A stretch of 64,000 bases of DNA. Source: Balanoglossus misakiensis (taxonomy: Eukaryota; Hemichordata). The notes under the pieces are model-generated. The model was given only the letters and a program-made list of their open reading frames with translations, did no database searches and had not been told where the DNA came from. Made by a program: the position numbers and the translations under genes. The number at the start of each line of letters is the position of its first letter. Positions within the stretch are counted from its first letter, which is position 1. Where the stretch lies: positions 6,014,001-6,078,000 of the forward strand of contig CM082587.2 of assembly GCA_040954595.2 (NCBI GenBank). Reading direction: 5' to 3'. Positions 35,101 to 46,012 of this stretch are shown piece after piece.

Positions 35101-35169
35101 CGCCGCCTGACCGGTGCTGGGTCAGGGGCGAACTTGTTATTTGAGACCAATAACGCCCCCTGTGGTCAG
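35101..35169. repeat. Nested inverted repeat (hairpin-forming)
   Basis: Several pairings compete. CGCC-CCTGACC (35101-35112, one bulged base) pairs with GGTCAGG-GGCG (35120-35130). CAGGGGCG (35123-35130) pairs with CGCCCCCTG (35154-35162), with inner TTATT/AATAA (35137-35141/35149-35153). CTGACC (35107-35112) pairs with GGTCAG (35164-35169). This could be a small MITE, a structured RNA or a SINE piece. No second copy is in the window. Confidence 0.5.
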
Positions 35170-35784
35170 ACTAGTTACAAGAGAGTGTTGTCCTTGAACA
35201 CGCCAGGTGTGTACTCGAGGAAAACGCTGTTTATTCGTTCAAATGTAAACAACTTGTATTACAGTGCCTTTTATTTATTATGCGTACATTATTCTAAATA
35301 ATGTAGTAGTTTCAAGCCCCCCCCCCCCCCCGGAACTTTGTTTCCTGATGCGGAGACCAATCTGTCTTGTAAGATGCTTTAATCCTGAGAAACAAAGCAA
35401 AAGCCAAAACGAGTCTGCAGAGAAGAGCTGATTAGCAATATCGTCGACGACCGCGTATACTATGTGGTTTGAGGCTGCTAGTCTATATATCTACCTAATC
35501 TACTGGAAACATCGGAGCGCATGGCCAGCTAGCTATAGCTAGTTGTCGTGCCTTGCTCATTTTCACGAATGTGGGCCTATACGATTACACCATAGACTAC
35601 CCTCGAGCTCGGGGATTCTTGATTGCACCAAGATGGAGTAGTCGAGTCCTCAGCCTCAGTACGAGGATGGTACATAGCTCTGACAGAAGATATGTCGACG
35701 TCGTCAATATAAAAAAATGATTCAGGCTCGACGTCAAGCGTGAATCACTACCGGTGAATAATTCTTTCCGACCTACACCTAAGC
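35170..35784. other. Non-coding DNA with C15 run
   Basis: C15 at 35317-35331. No supported gene or further repeat. Confidence 0.45.
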
Positions 35785-35849
35785 TAGCCTGGTGTCCACA
35801 CCCAGTGTGTTTAAGAAAGACTCACACACCAGGTATGAATACCAGGCTA
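35785..35849. mobile_element. Hairpin MITE-like element, 26-bp imperfect arms
   Basis: The left arm 35785-35810 begins TAGCCTGGT and ends TGTGT. The right arm 35824-35849, in reverse complement, also begins TAGCCTGGT and ends TGTGT, with mismatches in the middle. The 13-bp loop is A-rich. CTAAG words just outside the arms on both sides (35780-35783 in part, 35852-35856) may be flanking repeats. Arms TAGCCTGGTATTCATACC are reminiscent of short inverted-repeat elements in marine invertebrate genomes. Confidence 0.6.
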
Positions 35850-37046
35850 CACCTAAGTATAGCACAAAATCAAGTTTTTCTTGTGGTCCGACCGACAATG
35901 ATTTTGGCTCCGACAAGAAGATAATCATTTCCTGAAAACTTAATAAACGGTTCTGTTTTCAGACCGGGTATCCATCCCCCTGCACTTTGCAAGGATTTTT
36001 TTCTGCTCTAAAATATGACACACACGCCACAGATTAAAATGTTAAATTAGGCCTAATTTTTTGTGTAAAAATTTGGACGATCCAGAAAAAAATGGACGAT
36101 GATCATATAATTTTTGAAGAAATCCCCCTCTCCTCAAAATAATCTCTAAGATGCCATCTTTTACAAGATAGAAGCCTTTCATACGGCATTGAAATGTGTC
36201 CGGCACATACTGAGACGAATGCATAATAATTTAATATTCTTGTCCATAGTCAGTCGAATATTACGACGGTTGCGCGTGAAATTGAGCTTCACGAGATTCT
36301 TTCTTTTTGGGGGTCGTGTGTTCTCGCTGATTTACGATCGTGTATCAACATTTTTTTTCATGAGGACACAGTCTCCGGGGGCAAACGAGAGAATCACTCG
36401 ACCATTAATGATTATTTCATCTATTCAAAACTTGGGTCCAGGTTAAAAAGAGAACCACCCCCAACGTTGGTGATTTAAATTTAGGCCTATTTATTCATTT
36501 GAGAAAAAAAGCTGCAAGCTCGTGCAACGACTCTCCAAGCAATATATTGGCGGAAATATATATATATTTTTAACGTGACCTACTTTCTCGGTAAAGCGGA
36601 CGTCGACATTCTTCAAATGACAAGAGAGCTTTCAAAAACAGTGCTCACCTCAAATTAAATTAAGTGCCATCAGTGCAGATTAAACGTCTCTCATTTGATA
36701 ATTTCTTTTTTAAATAAAGTATTCATGTATATATGTTATATATTTCCGTGTTCTTATGAGACCTGGTTTACAATAAGGTGTAAACCTTTGCCGGTTTCCA
36801 CTCTTCTACAATATTTCGCGGCATTAGAAAAACGTCTCTCGCTCGAGTTTGCCAGAAGCCATGCACTCACTGCCATCCTCCTCAAAATAACCGTCTAAGT
36901 TAGCGGGAATAACATGTCTAGACGAATCTCGTTAATAATGGGCGACTTAAGGGGTCTGTCTGTTCAAAAAAGGTGAAGGACAGACATTACACTTCACATG
37001 AGTCTATAACCTTCAGCCCCTGACCTTATATCACCTCTAGACAATG
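35850..37046. other. Non-coding DNA
   Basis: AT-rich with a short (TA)n at about 36558-36569. No gene supported. A frame at 36189-36446 is Arg-rich but lacks splice or start evidence. Confidence 0.4.
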
Positions 37047-37060
37047 GTGGCCATGGCAAC
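37047..37060. promoter_or_regulatory. X-box-like (RFX) motif
   Basis: GTGGCCATGGCAAC fits the RFX consensus GTNRCC-N2-RGYAAC at every specified position. No clear first exon follows on either strand within 500 bp, so function is unproven. Confidence 0.35.
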
Positions 37061-38281
37061 CGGCTGGCAGACACATCAATTACGCAGTCTGTGCGCACCG
37101 CTGAGCGCACTTGTTTGTTAGAGCAGATATGTACTGTATTGTACAGGTAAAGTTGATAATATTGGGCAATTCCACTCTGGCGCGGGTGGGGGATGAAGTT
37201 CGTTTTTACGTGATGGTGCCCGCACAGCGACGCTGTTTACATGCGTGGGCACGGTGAACCGTTACGTGTAGTGTAGTTCAGCGGATCCGACCTAGTGAGA
37301 TACTAAAACCTTCGTGAAACGACCTTGTATAAAAATACGAAAGAGTGGGTTGTGTAGCCGCTATGATCGCAAGTAAAAGTGCAGTAATTTCGTTAACCTG
37401 GAGGGCTATTTGCTATCTATTGAAAGAAAGAGAAAAAAAAACACAAATGAGGCCACATTTTAGTCCCATCAAAAGACTAACTCATGCAGAGCGATAGGAC
37501 GTCGTTCAGTATATCAGCGAATTTCAACACCAATGCGCCCAAATCCCAACTGACTATAGGAGGCAAATTACTATAAGTCCAACTGCTTTTCATATGATTT
37601 TTTTTCCCTAATAATTCGGAACTACGCCACAACCGTCCACGCGGCCATTGCCGCTCTATCAGCTCAAAGACCGTGCCTCCCGACAGCAAAGGGGCCCTTC
37701 CGTCTCGAGTCGCCAGAAGGAACTTCACATTGAAAAGACGCCTTATGTTTGTAATAAATTTACGACAGTCGATGACGTAAATTGCGGAAAGGTCCGCTAC
37801 AAAAAGAGGGGAAATCATACTCCCCGCATTCGGATGTAATGGTCTTTACTGTGACGTATCATCTGGCCATGAACTTGACACGATTTCCTATGATGTATTA
37901 AATATGTATTGAGTCCAACATGTGACAATGATGTTCGCGGGTGAACATGACATGGAAATCGAGTTTAATACCTGCGTTCAAAATAATCTATCGAGACTGC
38001 AACAGCCATTTCCTCTCAGGAATCATGCATTTTTTATTCTTTTCATTAAAAATGAATTGGAAGTACAATCTTGATCTTGTGGTGTATTGATCAGACTGTC
38101 TATGACTGAGCGCTGCCCGTGAATATCGCTTAATTAACTTCTATCAATAATTAGGTATGCCTATTAAAAATACTATCATCATCAGACATATAGATACCAT
38201 TTGTCAATTTGTTTTAATAGAAAGCGACAAATTTTCCAGTTTATTACACGAATGAATGCACACGGCGCTGAAGTGTGAATA
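37061..38281. other. Non-coding DNA
   Basis: Opposed frames at 37477-37818 (minus, 113 codons) and 37648-37839 (plus) overlap. Neither has splice or polyadenylation support. Nothing else recognised. Confidence 0.35.
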
Positions 38282-38429
38282 TGACGTGCAGTACAGGCAG
38301 TAGGACCCCGTCAGCAAAACTGTCAGTGCCCGGCCATTTTGTTGTCGTCCGCGCGCCAACGTCACGGTATCAAAACGACTTCTGTGACATGACGTGAACT
38401 TGTACAGACGCCATCTTGTCCTCACGTCA
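38282..38429. promoter_or_regulatory. Cluster of four CRE-like half sites
   Basis: TGACGTGC (38282), ACGTCACG (38359), TGACGTGA (38390) and TCACGTCA (38422) fall within 148 bp of CpG-rich DNA. On the minus strand ATGGCGTCT at 38414 in a strong context (A at -3) opens only 14 codons (MASVQVHVMSQKSF) with no clear donor. CREB/ATF sites cluster like this in promoters, but the cluster overlaps the ATG, so the site may instead be part of a first exon or be coincidental. Confidence 0.3.
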
Positions 38430-39837
38430 TGTGCATGAACTGTTGCGCTATACATTTATATGTACTGCAGTACTTGTGCTTCGTACGACAGGTTTAATCC
38501 AAACTGCAGATCACAGTAAGTCACGATGCCAAGGGAACAGTCGATATTGATCACAACTATAGAAGATAAAAGATTAAATGTAGAGAGAAGTTGGCGCTAT
38601 TCGCTCCCGGTATTCGTTTTGATTGTGTAAATGCTAATAATAGGCCTACCGATAACCAAGTCCACAACTCGACCATCAGGTGATATCGCATCAAAACACT
38701 ACAGTATACAATGTACTTTCAGGGAGGGTCGAACGATTATTGAGTCATGTTTATTTTTCCAAATCTAATCTGCAGAGCTCGCTAGCTGTTTCTCGTACAT
38801 CATTACAAAGCCAACTCCGATTCGTTCGCATTGCAACCCCTGATTGCCGCAATCCGTCTGGCCAAAGAGTTCATTGCCAGCTATGGTATAGCCTAATTGA
38901 ATTCCACAGCCTATAGTGTCGGAGATCCTATACTTCCATTTTTCTGTATAAATGCTATGAAATGCGGATGAACAACAAGAAATATCCAGTCAAGACCAAG
39001 TTTGGAAAACGCGGCACGCAACAGACTGGCAAAGTGTTGCGCTGTCATGAAAAGCGAAGCGCGCCAAAAAATTAGTAGTTCGGATGGACATAGCCTCATT
39101 AGCATGCACGGACAGCTTGTGCCTTGAGCCAAATAAAATGCTGGTCTCCGAGGAAAAATTATCCTGTTTTAATTGCCTAGATGTGGATCAGACTGAACAA
39201 ATCGATTATTCATGAGCGTATTTGTAGTATTTACTTGTCTTATTAGAGAAATAAATATTTCCGCTCATTTTTTCCGACATCTTACAGTCCCACGCACCAG
39301 CTGCGCATATATCTTGGATAGGATCCCTTGAAGTGCACTTTTGTGAAAATCTCTCGCTCAGAGTAGTGACGACTGCAACGAAAACCAACTCCTAGCATGG
39401 ACCCATAATCTATAGTTTGCCTACAGCTACGCATCCCACATGTGTGAAAGAAATGTAGTCAGACCAATACGAAGATGGCGAGTTCTTCTCATCCCCGGCA
39501 GGACACGCCCCATGGTTAGATTTCACAGCAAATGTAGCCGTGCCAATTAATGTGTGATGCGGGCGTGTGGAGGTACCCTGGCATTCAGTTTTTTTTATTC
39601 TCTCTCCGGGACCTCGTCGTTTTTCAGGCATTCGACCGAACCTTTCAAACATGAAGCCAAAAGAGTTACATTTCACGATAACCCAAGTGTCAAATGCCAG
39701 CGAGTGTTATCGCTATGAAAAGATATAGCAGCAATGGTACTGTATACGATGACGGCATGGACAGAGAACATGGCTCGATTCTACACAGAGCGAGAACACC
39801 AGATCAGTCGTTTGAGCCAAACTCTTGTATGTGTACA
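38430..39837. other. Non-coding DNA
   Basis: A minus-strand stretch near 39650-39560 (MFERFGRMPEKRRGPGER) followed by a CAGG|GTACCT donor looks mildly exon-like but has no acceptor or context-supported start. Nothing else supported. Confidence 0.35.
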
Positions 39838-39924
39838 CCCTTTCACCCCCAGTTGCCTCTATATAGAGGTCCAACTTTACCACAGAAAACGATGGATTTG
39901 GACTAAACCATGGTAGTGAAAGGG
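39838..39924 (-). mobile_element. Small TTAA-type element, CCCTTTCAC termini (87 bp)
   Basis: Begins CCCTTTCACCCCCAG and ends GGTAGTGAAAGGG, with 9-bp terminal inverted repeats. TTAA follows at 39925-39928, while the left flank is TACA, probably a mutated TTAA. The reverse complement shares CCATGGTTT, GTCCAAATCCAT and GTTTTCT with 13927-13975. No coding capacity. Termini and TTAA suggest a piggyBac-like non-autonomous family, related in kind to but distinct in interior from 19885-20079. Confidence 0.7.
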
Positions 39925-40428
39925 TTAAGGGCCTGAGTGAGACTAAACCGACTTGTCGAAAGGACTGTGAAAATCTAGCGAAGATCTCCATTTAAAGGCC
40001 GATGATCGTATGGTCGCCAACATCTTGTATCTTGTTAAGATAGCACACTGCCTTTATATAGCATTGACTGTGCAGCCATCACTCCCATTCCTTCAAACGT
40101 CCAGTTTTGCTCTAGCTGGGGAGATATTCTACCTGTATTTGCTTCATTTGACGGTTGTCTTTAGAAAGGATTCCCACTATAAAGGAGATTATCATTTGGG
40201 TACTCCACTCGCCGCGTAATATGACCCCGATTACACAATAATATAATACAAGTATAGGACAATACTGGAGATCTCCGCGATGAAAGTGCGTGGCGTAATT
40301 CGTAGAGCTGACAGCAGTCTCGCCTTTCTGTTTATTTTTACCACCATTCACAATTTCGCATTATCTAACTTCAGACACGCACACCATTAAACCATCAGAC
40401 AAGGTCGGTTAGGCCTATTGGTTAAATA
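39925..40428. other. Spacer with minus-strand AATAAA at 40336-40331
   Basis: AATAAA on the minus strand (TTTATT at 40331-40336) lies about 93 bp beyond the stop of the candidate exon at 40665-40429. On the plus strand ATGAAAGTG at about 40280 opens a 36-codon frame with a hydrophobic stretch (LAFLFIFTT) and no other support. Confidence 0.35.
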
Positions 40429-40665
40429 TTACATAACTTTGATGAAACAATGTAAATAATCGAGTTGGGTGACCTTAAAATGAGCAAAACGGTGCCAAAC
40501 GTCAACGACCTTCGTTCGCGCAGACTCCACCAGTTCCCCAACAGCGGATCTGTACCATTCGGCGAAATCTCTTGGGAACTGTCCCAAGTCGGAAGACGGG
40601 TTGAACATATAAACAACTTTCGCGTCTACTGACTTCGGTACATTGAAAGACACTTTTTTGGCCCA
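40429..40665 (-). CDS. Candidate 3'-terminal coding exon, unknown product
   Basis: A minus-strand frame open for about 96 codons (from 40718) ends at TAA at 40429. A plausible acceptor CTCACTTCTTGATCGAG gives an exon starting WAKKVSFNVPKSVDAKVV, passing through FPRDFAEWYRSAVGELVE and ARTKVVDVWHRFAHFK, ending in FIKVM. The composition is balanced and amphipathic, unlike the AT-driven frames around it. A weak internal donor TTTTAAG|GTCACC is an alternative end. AATAAA follows the stop by about 93 bp, which favours a terminal exon. No family was recognised. Confidence 0.4.
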   Translation of the reverse strand, partial: WAKKVSFNVPKSVDAKVVYMFNPSSDLGQFPRDFAEWYRSAVGELVESARTKVVDVWHRFAHFKVTQLDYLHCFIKVM

Positions 40666-41900
40666 CTCGATCAAGAAGTGAGATATTTGTTTTGAAAAGT
40701 GAACAGGGACGTGTAATATTTAAGAACCACCTAATTTTTGATAGTGGTGCCCGCCGACTATAAATCCTGAGAATAACAAATAAATCTCCTCTTGTCCTCC
40801 GAGTCTACCATGTACATGTACAATGCGTTATGTTGCACTTTTGCATTATGTTCCGGGTGCCTGAAACCAGGATTGGCCAAAGGGGGTTAATCCAATTAAG
40901 GGTTTATTAATACGTGACGCGCAAAATGAAAGATAAAGACTACGATAACCTGTGTGAAAATGTATTAGACAAGGTTGGCATGGCTATAGCTGGAACAAAC
41001 AAACTAGTTTGACGCCACGGACGCGTCGGGGATGGGACGGGACTTCTTATGCCCCCCCCCCTCCCCCGCCTGTGCACTATAGGCCTAAACGTACGCTAAA
41101 AGATATCAAGGTACCTCCTACCAGTGGTTTCAGTGCGTATACTATACTTACTAAGAAAGGCAATTTACATGCCAAGGTGTAAGTCGCCATGCCATGTTCC
41201 AAACTCGCGAAGAAATGTAAACAATAATCGTTAGTGCGGAAAACATGTCATTAATCAGCACAGTTCTCTTCCTGCTTGGTGAATAAAGCACATGCGCTGA
41301 GATTGGTAAGAAAAAAAACGTGCGGAAGCCACCATCTTTGCATAATTTTACAAAATAAACGAAATCTTATAATTAGTTCCCAATTGACTTTTTTTCCTGC
41401 TCAGAAAATATCTGATCTTGTATTGGTTTTAGGTTTACCGCAGTCTGACTATTGAGAGGGAATTTTTCGCATTGGTTACAGTGACAGTCTGGCACATTCT
41501 TCCACGACGAATATGTAAAATGGTTCGTCGTCATTTAACCGCAGGTCCTTCCTAATTATTGTAGGCTATATACCGTGTAAACTCTTTGTCTGTGGTGCAA
41601 ACGAATCGAAGTCCCAAATTTACATGGAGACACTATGTATCCATGTGGACCAATACTGGGCGCACCTATAGCGCTTCGTCGGTCTATAACTCTGTCTCGG
41701 TTAGAAATTAGCCTGGGGCCAGTAGTTCTTATATTGAACGTAAATAGCCAATACTGCGTCAGTTGTGATAGTAGATATGCATTTTTGCCACCTATTTTAG
41801 CTGTGTACACGTATTTGGAGTATACCAGACCCTGTTCAGTTGACCTTTTGTCGACCTTCCGACACCACGGCTTCTAGACTGCATCTCCTTTTCATTGCAG
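40666..41900. other. Upstream DNA with C10 run, no second exon recognised
   Basis: C10 at 41052-41061. No splice-bracketed minus-strand exon that would extend the 40665 exon upstream was found. Opposed frames at 41556-41877 are mutual shadows. Confidence 0.35.
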
Positions 41901-41960
41901 ATTTTGTACACGTACGAATTTGCACACATGTACACCGAATCGGCCGCCAGAATGAATTGA
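41901..41960 (+). CDS. Possible terminal exon after a strong acceptor
   Basis: CTGCATCTCCTTTTCATTGCAG is one of the best acceptors in the window. In phase 0 the following frame reads ILYTYEFAHMYTESAARMN and stops at TGA at 41958-41960. Another frame stays open to 42040 (NLVPFFWLWILYISANFG). No AATAAA was seen nearby and no upstream exon is recognised, so neither frame nor exon is established. Confidence 0.25.
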   Translation: MLYTYEFAHMYTESAARMN

Positions 41961-44900
41961 ACCTAGTACCCTTCTTTTGGCTTTGGATACTTTATATATC
42001 GGCGAACTTTGGAAGGGCAGACATACGCCGATTTGTTTAAATCTATAACCGCGGGGCTGTCTGGTATACGCTGATTCAAAAGTTCTCTGACACATAGTTG
42101 TGCGGTTTCATTCCAAGAAACGCGGTCATACCTTGGGCACATTGCCCTTTTATGATATTACTTGCACGATTCTAGTCCTTCAGATACGAATGACAAGGTA
42201 TGTGGGGAGGTACATCATGTACGGGTGGGAGGGTGGCTATTTATTGGGTGGATGGGTGCCCGTTGTATCTGTAGGGGTTGGTGAATCGATCGATGAAAAT
42301 GGCGTCCGATTGAAATGATTGTAAGGTGGGCACGCGCGTGTAGGATGGACGGACAACAGGGCAGAGTAACTATCATCTCTTTATAGAGATGCACTTTCTG
42401 AAGTTTCATTCTCATATATCGAGTTACTGCCTTCCACTCCAAGCGTCTCGAAATATGATCTAACTGGCTTTATCGAAGAAACAATTTGAAGTAAAACCAG
42501 GAATTTTCTGGGAAATAAAGTAGTATCCATATTTCAAGTGGTGCGATTCTTCAATCTCTTGGGGTTTGGGAAAATGTCAGGAGTCTCCTGCAAGCACTGA
42601 CAAGACCTGGTAAACGATGATCCGGTTTCGTGAAATTCGACCGGTCTGTTTTGAGATATCTGGAACAGTGATACCTGGGCATCTGCTCGACAAAAACTTT
42701 ACGGTAAACCGCCCTGAGCAATCATCGTCGACACAAAAAACGATACCTGGCATGTACATGCGGTAAAATGTTCGTTGAGTTTTTCCTAAACAGTTGTAAA
42801 CCACAAATGGAAGGTGTAGTGCCGCGTGCAAAAATTTACATAAATTACATAAGCAGTGAAAGAATCAAAGAAGTAACCAATCAGAGTGGCTGAAGGTGAC
42901 GTGTGTAGCTATCTGTGGTGAAAGGTTCATGTAAAGTGGTATTCGCGATTATCATTATTAATATTACAAACGTCACCTTACGACGTAAATTTCCCGACAT
43001 AAATATCTGACTAGAAACGGATAGGTTTCTGCCATGTTTCTTGACGCGACTATTTCTCCTTGAAAGTTCTGCTGGTCACATGACCTATTGAATGGACCAA
43101 TCACGCGTTTACTTCCTTCCTAAGCTTCGCCGGCCACTAATACGATAGCACACTTCGCCAACGGCATTTTCTCAGTTACGAACACGAATTATTCACGTTG
43201 GGTCTTAAAATATTTTGACAGTTTGACACTCTTGGACAACAGCCAGACTCCAAATCGCTTCATCTCAGCTGTAATCTTGACGGTTCTAAAAGTCTTAAAT
43301 CTCTTCATCGGAGTGATCCCTACTCGTCTACCTCCCCGAGCAAGGCAAGGCCCATTCTACGGAATAGGGAAACTCCCGACAAGGCAGAATCGCAATTCTG
43401 TACCACACGTCTTCTCTTTTAAAGTGTCAGTGTGGCATTTTACATTTTTATGAAAGTAAATAAAAGTGATTTACGAGAACTTTAACTTTTCACCCGGCGA
43501 CTCACGATGTGACGACAAGAATGTTTCGGCGGCGACTGGGTGCCAGGGACGGAAAAAAACACAGAATGTGAACTGATATTTGTCGGTTAACTTTTTTCGC
43601 TTTATAGCAAGCACAACGAAATGAAAGACACTGCAGTCATCTCAGAAATATCTAAAGCGCGAACGGTGCGACTGTTTCATCACGATATGATCAGCGGTCT
43701 CCCATATTTCAGAATGGTGTCAGGTAGTTTCTTGTTCAAATCCTTGAAGCATGATCGACGAAATGCCCAGCTTATCAGCACAGCCTTTATCCGTATATCC
43801 AGCACTGTTATGTGCAAAATATGAATTCAAGTCCGGACTAGAATTCATTTGTCAACAATAACAATGGTTGTTACGCGCACGTATAGCCTATGCTGGCGAG
43901 CGGAGAACTGGGTATATTAGCATGCTGTATGGCGTAGAACAAGAAATCGCATTTGACATACGGAACAAAAATACTGAAAATACAGATACAAGTTACAGCT
44001 AATGTCCCTTTAACATCGAGGTCTGATCATTGCGCGAAGCACTGGTACTATATGCACCGTACGAGTCGTGTCACTGCGTGTCGAAAACCGAAATTATCCC
44101 AGTTCGATATACTTCACAAAGCCTGTTGACCTAGAACTGACTCTGGGCGTCCCCACCCCTCGGTCAGATAAATGGCCATGACATACATTTGTGACGATGA
44201 ACTGCGGCAATAAAAGGGGGGGGGGTTGATGTGTGTTTCACTTTGTATTGTAGAAGTTGAGTAGGCTGCATCTGCACTTGGCAAGGGCCGAATTCGCTCT
44301 TCCATGTCTTGGCGTACCCCATCCGCGCTGCCCGTTGAACACTGCCAGCCACCCACCCACAACGCACTGTCTGGTGTAACACGCGGTTGCACAAAACTCT
44401 AAAACAGTGAGACAATCTAAACAAATACACACACACACATACAAATATATATATATTGCAGACTTGTGACCCAGACTCAGCGTTTGGAAGTGTCTGTGGT
44501 TCTACTTCTACACATTCATTAAATAAGGGGGTCACGTGAAAACCAGGTCAGCTGATTGATTGGGCTGGCTGAATGGGAAAGTGCGACAGCTATAGTCTGC
44601 CGTAAGTGTCGCTTTCAAAACAATTACACTATTATGACATAAATCTTAACAACAACACCCATAGTGCAAGAATCTTCGTTTTCACTAAGGTTTTTTTCCG
44701 GACATTCACGCATGTTACGTCATAAAAGACCCGAATCTGGATCCTAAAAAGTTTTGCAACACTTTGACGTTGGCCAGCCGTCATGCAAACGGATGACCCC
44801 CTCCCCCCCCCCCCCCGAATGGTTTGCCTAACCTGTACATGTACACCGTCCCTGGTTAAAGTTCTCGGTGTTTTATGGGACAGTGCAACGCAGGTCCACC

Positions 44901-45075
44901 CTGAGAGAGTGGCCCAGCTTAAAAATAAACGGCTTCTTTTCCCCAGTCGACTGTTTATTAACCGGTATCACCAAAACAAACATTGTGGAATTGCACCAGC
45001 GGAAAAGGGAATGGCCTGGCGTCCAATCAGCGCCACCATACCGAAACAGACATCATCAGCTGTCGAGGTTGTCAA
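41961..45075. other. CpG-rich intergenic-like DNA
   Basis: Holds G10 at 44216-44225 and C14 at 44803-44816. A plus frame ending 43453 (LPTRQNRNSVPHVFSFK) is followed within 10 bp by AATAAA, but the frame has no start or splice support. CATGACC/CCAATCA words near 43080-43105 look promoter-like. No gene supported. Confidence 0.35.
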
Positions 45076-45116
45076 ACCACGGTCACTCCACACACACTGT
45101 GTGGAGTGACCGTGGT
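45076..45116. repeat. Perfect 19-bp inverted repeat with 3-nt spacer
   Basis: ACCACGGTCACTCCACACA (45076-45094) and its exact reverse complement (45098-45116) flank CAC, forming a 41-bp palindrome. The same GTGGAGTGACCGTGGT word recurs at 45997-46012. No mutation within 19 bp on either arm suggests a young fold-back element or a maintained structure. Confidence 0.85.
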
Positions 45117-45966
45117 CAAACGTAATACCTCCTGGGTCATAGTGCCTATACATGTATTCCGAGGCACCCGAGATCCAAATTCTCCCTACCTTAAATAGGA
45201 TTTTGCTACCTAGGTGAGTGACGAAAATCATATGGTTCAAGATGGCCGATTTTTGCCATGTTTAGGAAATGGAAGTTCAAAGGCTAGTAAAGTGATGGTG
45301 GGTTATTCTAAAAGTATTACTAACAGAAAATATAACAAAAAGTTGAATGAGTTTAACATGCTAACTGCAAAGACAGAATTTTTCCTTATCAAAGGAAGTC
45401 ATGAAATACAGTCAGGGCTAACATATCATTTTTTCAAGATCTTACAGTGAGTCGTCGACTTTTTACCCAAAATGCAATTATTAAAACGAGACCTGAAGTA
45501 AAAAAAAACTATTAGGCCTAAAGGCAGCCAGAAGTCCAAACTACAATGCAATTTGACGCCTATCAACAGCACGGGTTTCATGCTGGACTGTGATATTCGC
45601 AAACAAATAGGATATTTTCAGGATACAGACATTTGTCAATACTATATATGGAATATGTAATGACAACAGGAATCTCAAGCTGAATATGTCAATTCTCGAA
45701 ATGTGTCGTCGCGACCGAAAAGACCACGTGACAGCTCCCTTAGAATACAAAAGACATTCTATTTTTGTCTATCTGTCTGTCTTTGAAACTACTGGCTTCT
45801 AATCCAGCCTATAAATCTTTTTGATGTGTGGTACAAACAACTGAGTGAGCAAACTTTATTTTGGGTTCAAAGTAATGACTCACCTTTAAACGCTTGCCAG
45901 TAGACACCATTGTTTTGTTCGTGTCATTTTATACAAATAAAGCTCATTAGAATTGGTCGCGTCAAA
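45117..45966. other. Segment between two related palindromes
   Basis: About 850 bp between the ACCACGGTC palindromes. Contains a strong plus-strand donor-like CTACCTAG|GTGAGT at about 45212 without a usable exon, and a short frame ATGGCCGATTTT at about 45244 that stops after seven codons. If the palindromes are ends of one element this would be its interior. No transposase frame is present. Confidence 0.4.
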
Positions 45967-46012
45967 ACACGAATATTCGTGTCTAACCACGGTCTCGTGG
46001 AGTGACCGTGGT
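45967..46012. repeat. Two adjacent palindromes, second ACCACGGTC copy
   Basis: ACACGAATATTCGTGT (45967-45982) is a perfect 16-bp palindrome. Immediately after it ACCACGGTC (45986-45994) and GACCGTGGT (46004-46012) form a 9-bp inverted repeat whose right part, GTGGAGTGACCGTGGT (45997-46012), equals 16 bp of the palindrome at 45076. Confidence 0.75.

Noticed and set aside
39713-39991. 92-codon minus-strand frame
   Set aside because: Half of it is the small TTAA-type element at 39838-39924.
4743-45260. Many ATGGCG/ATGGCC starts (for example near 4743, 24549, 25932, 42299, 45244, 57160)
   Set aside because: Each stops within about 4-13 codons without a usable donor first.
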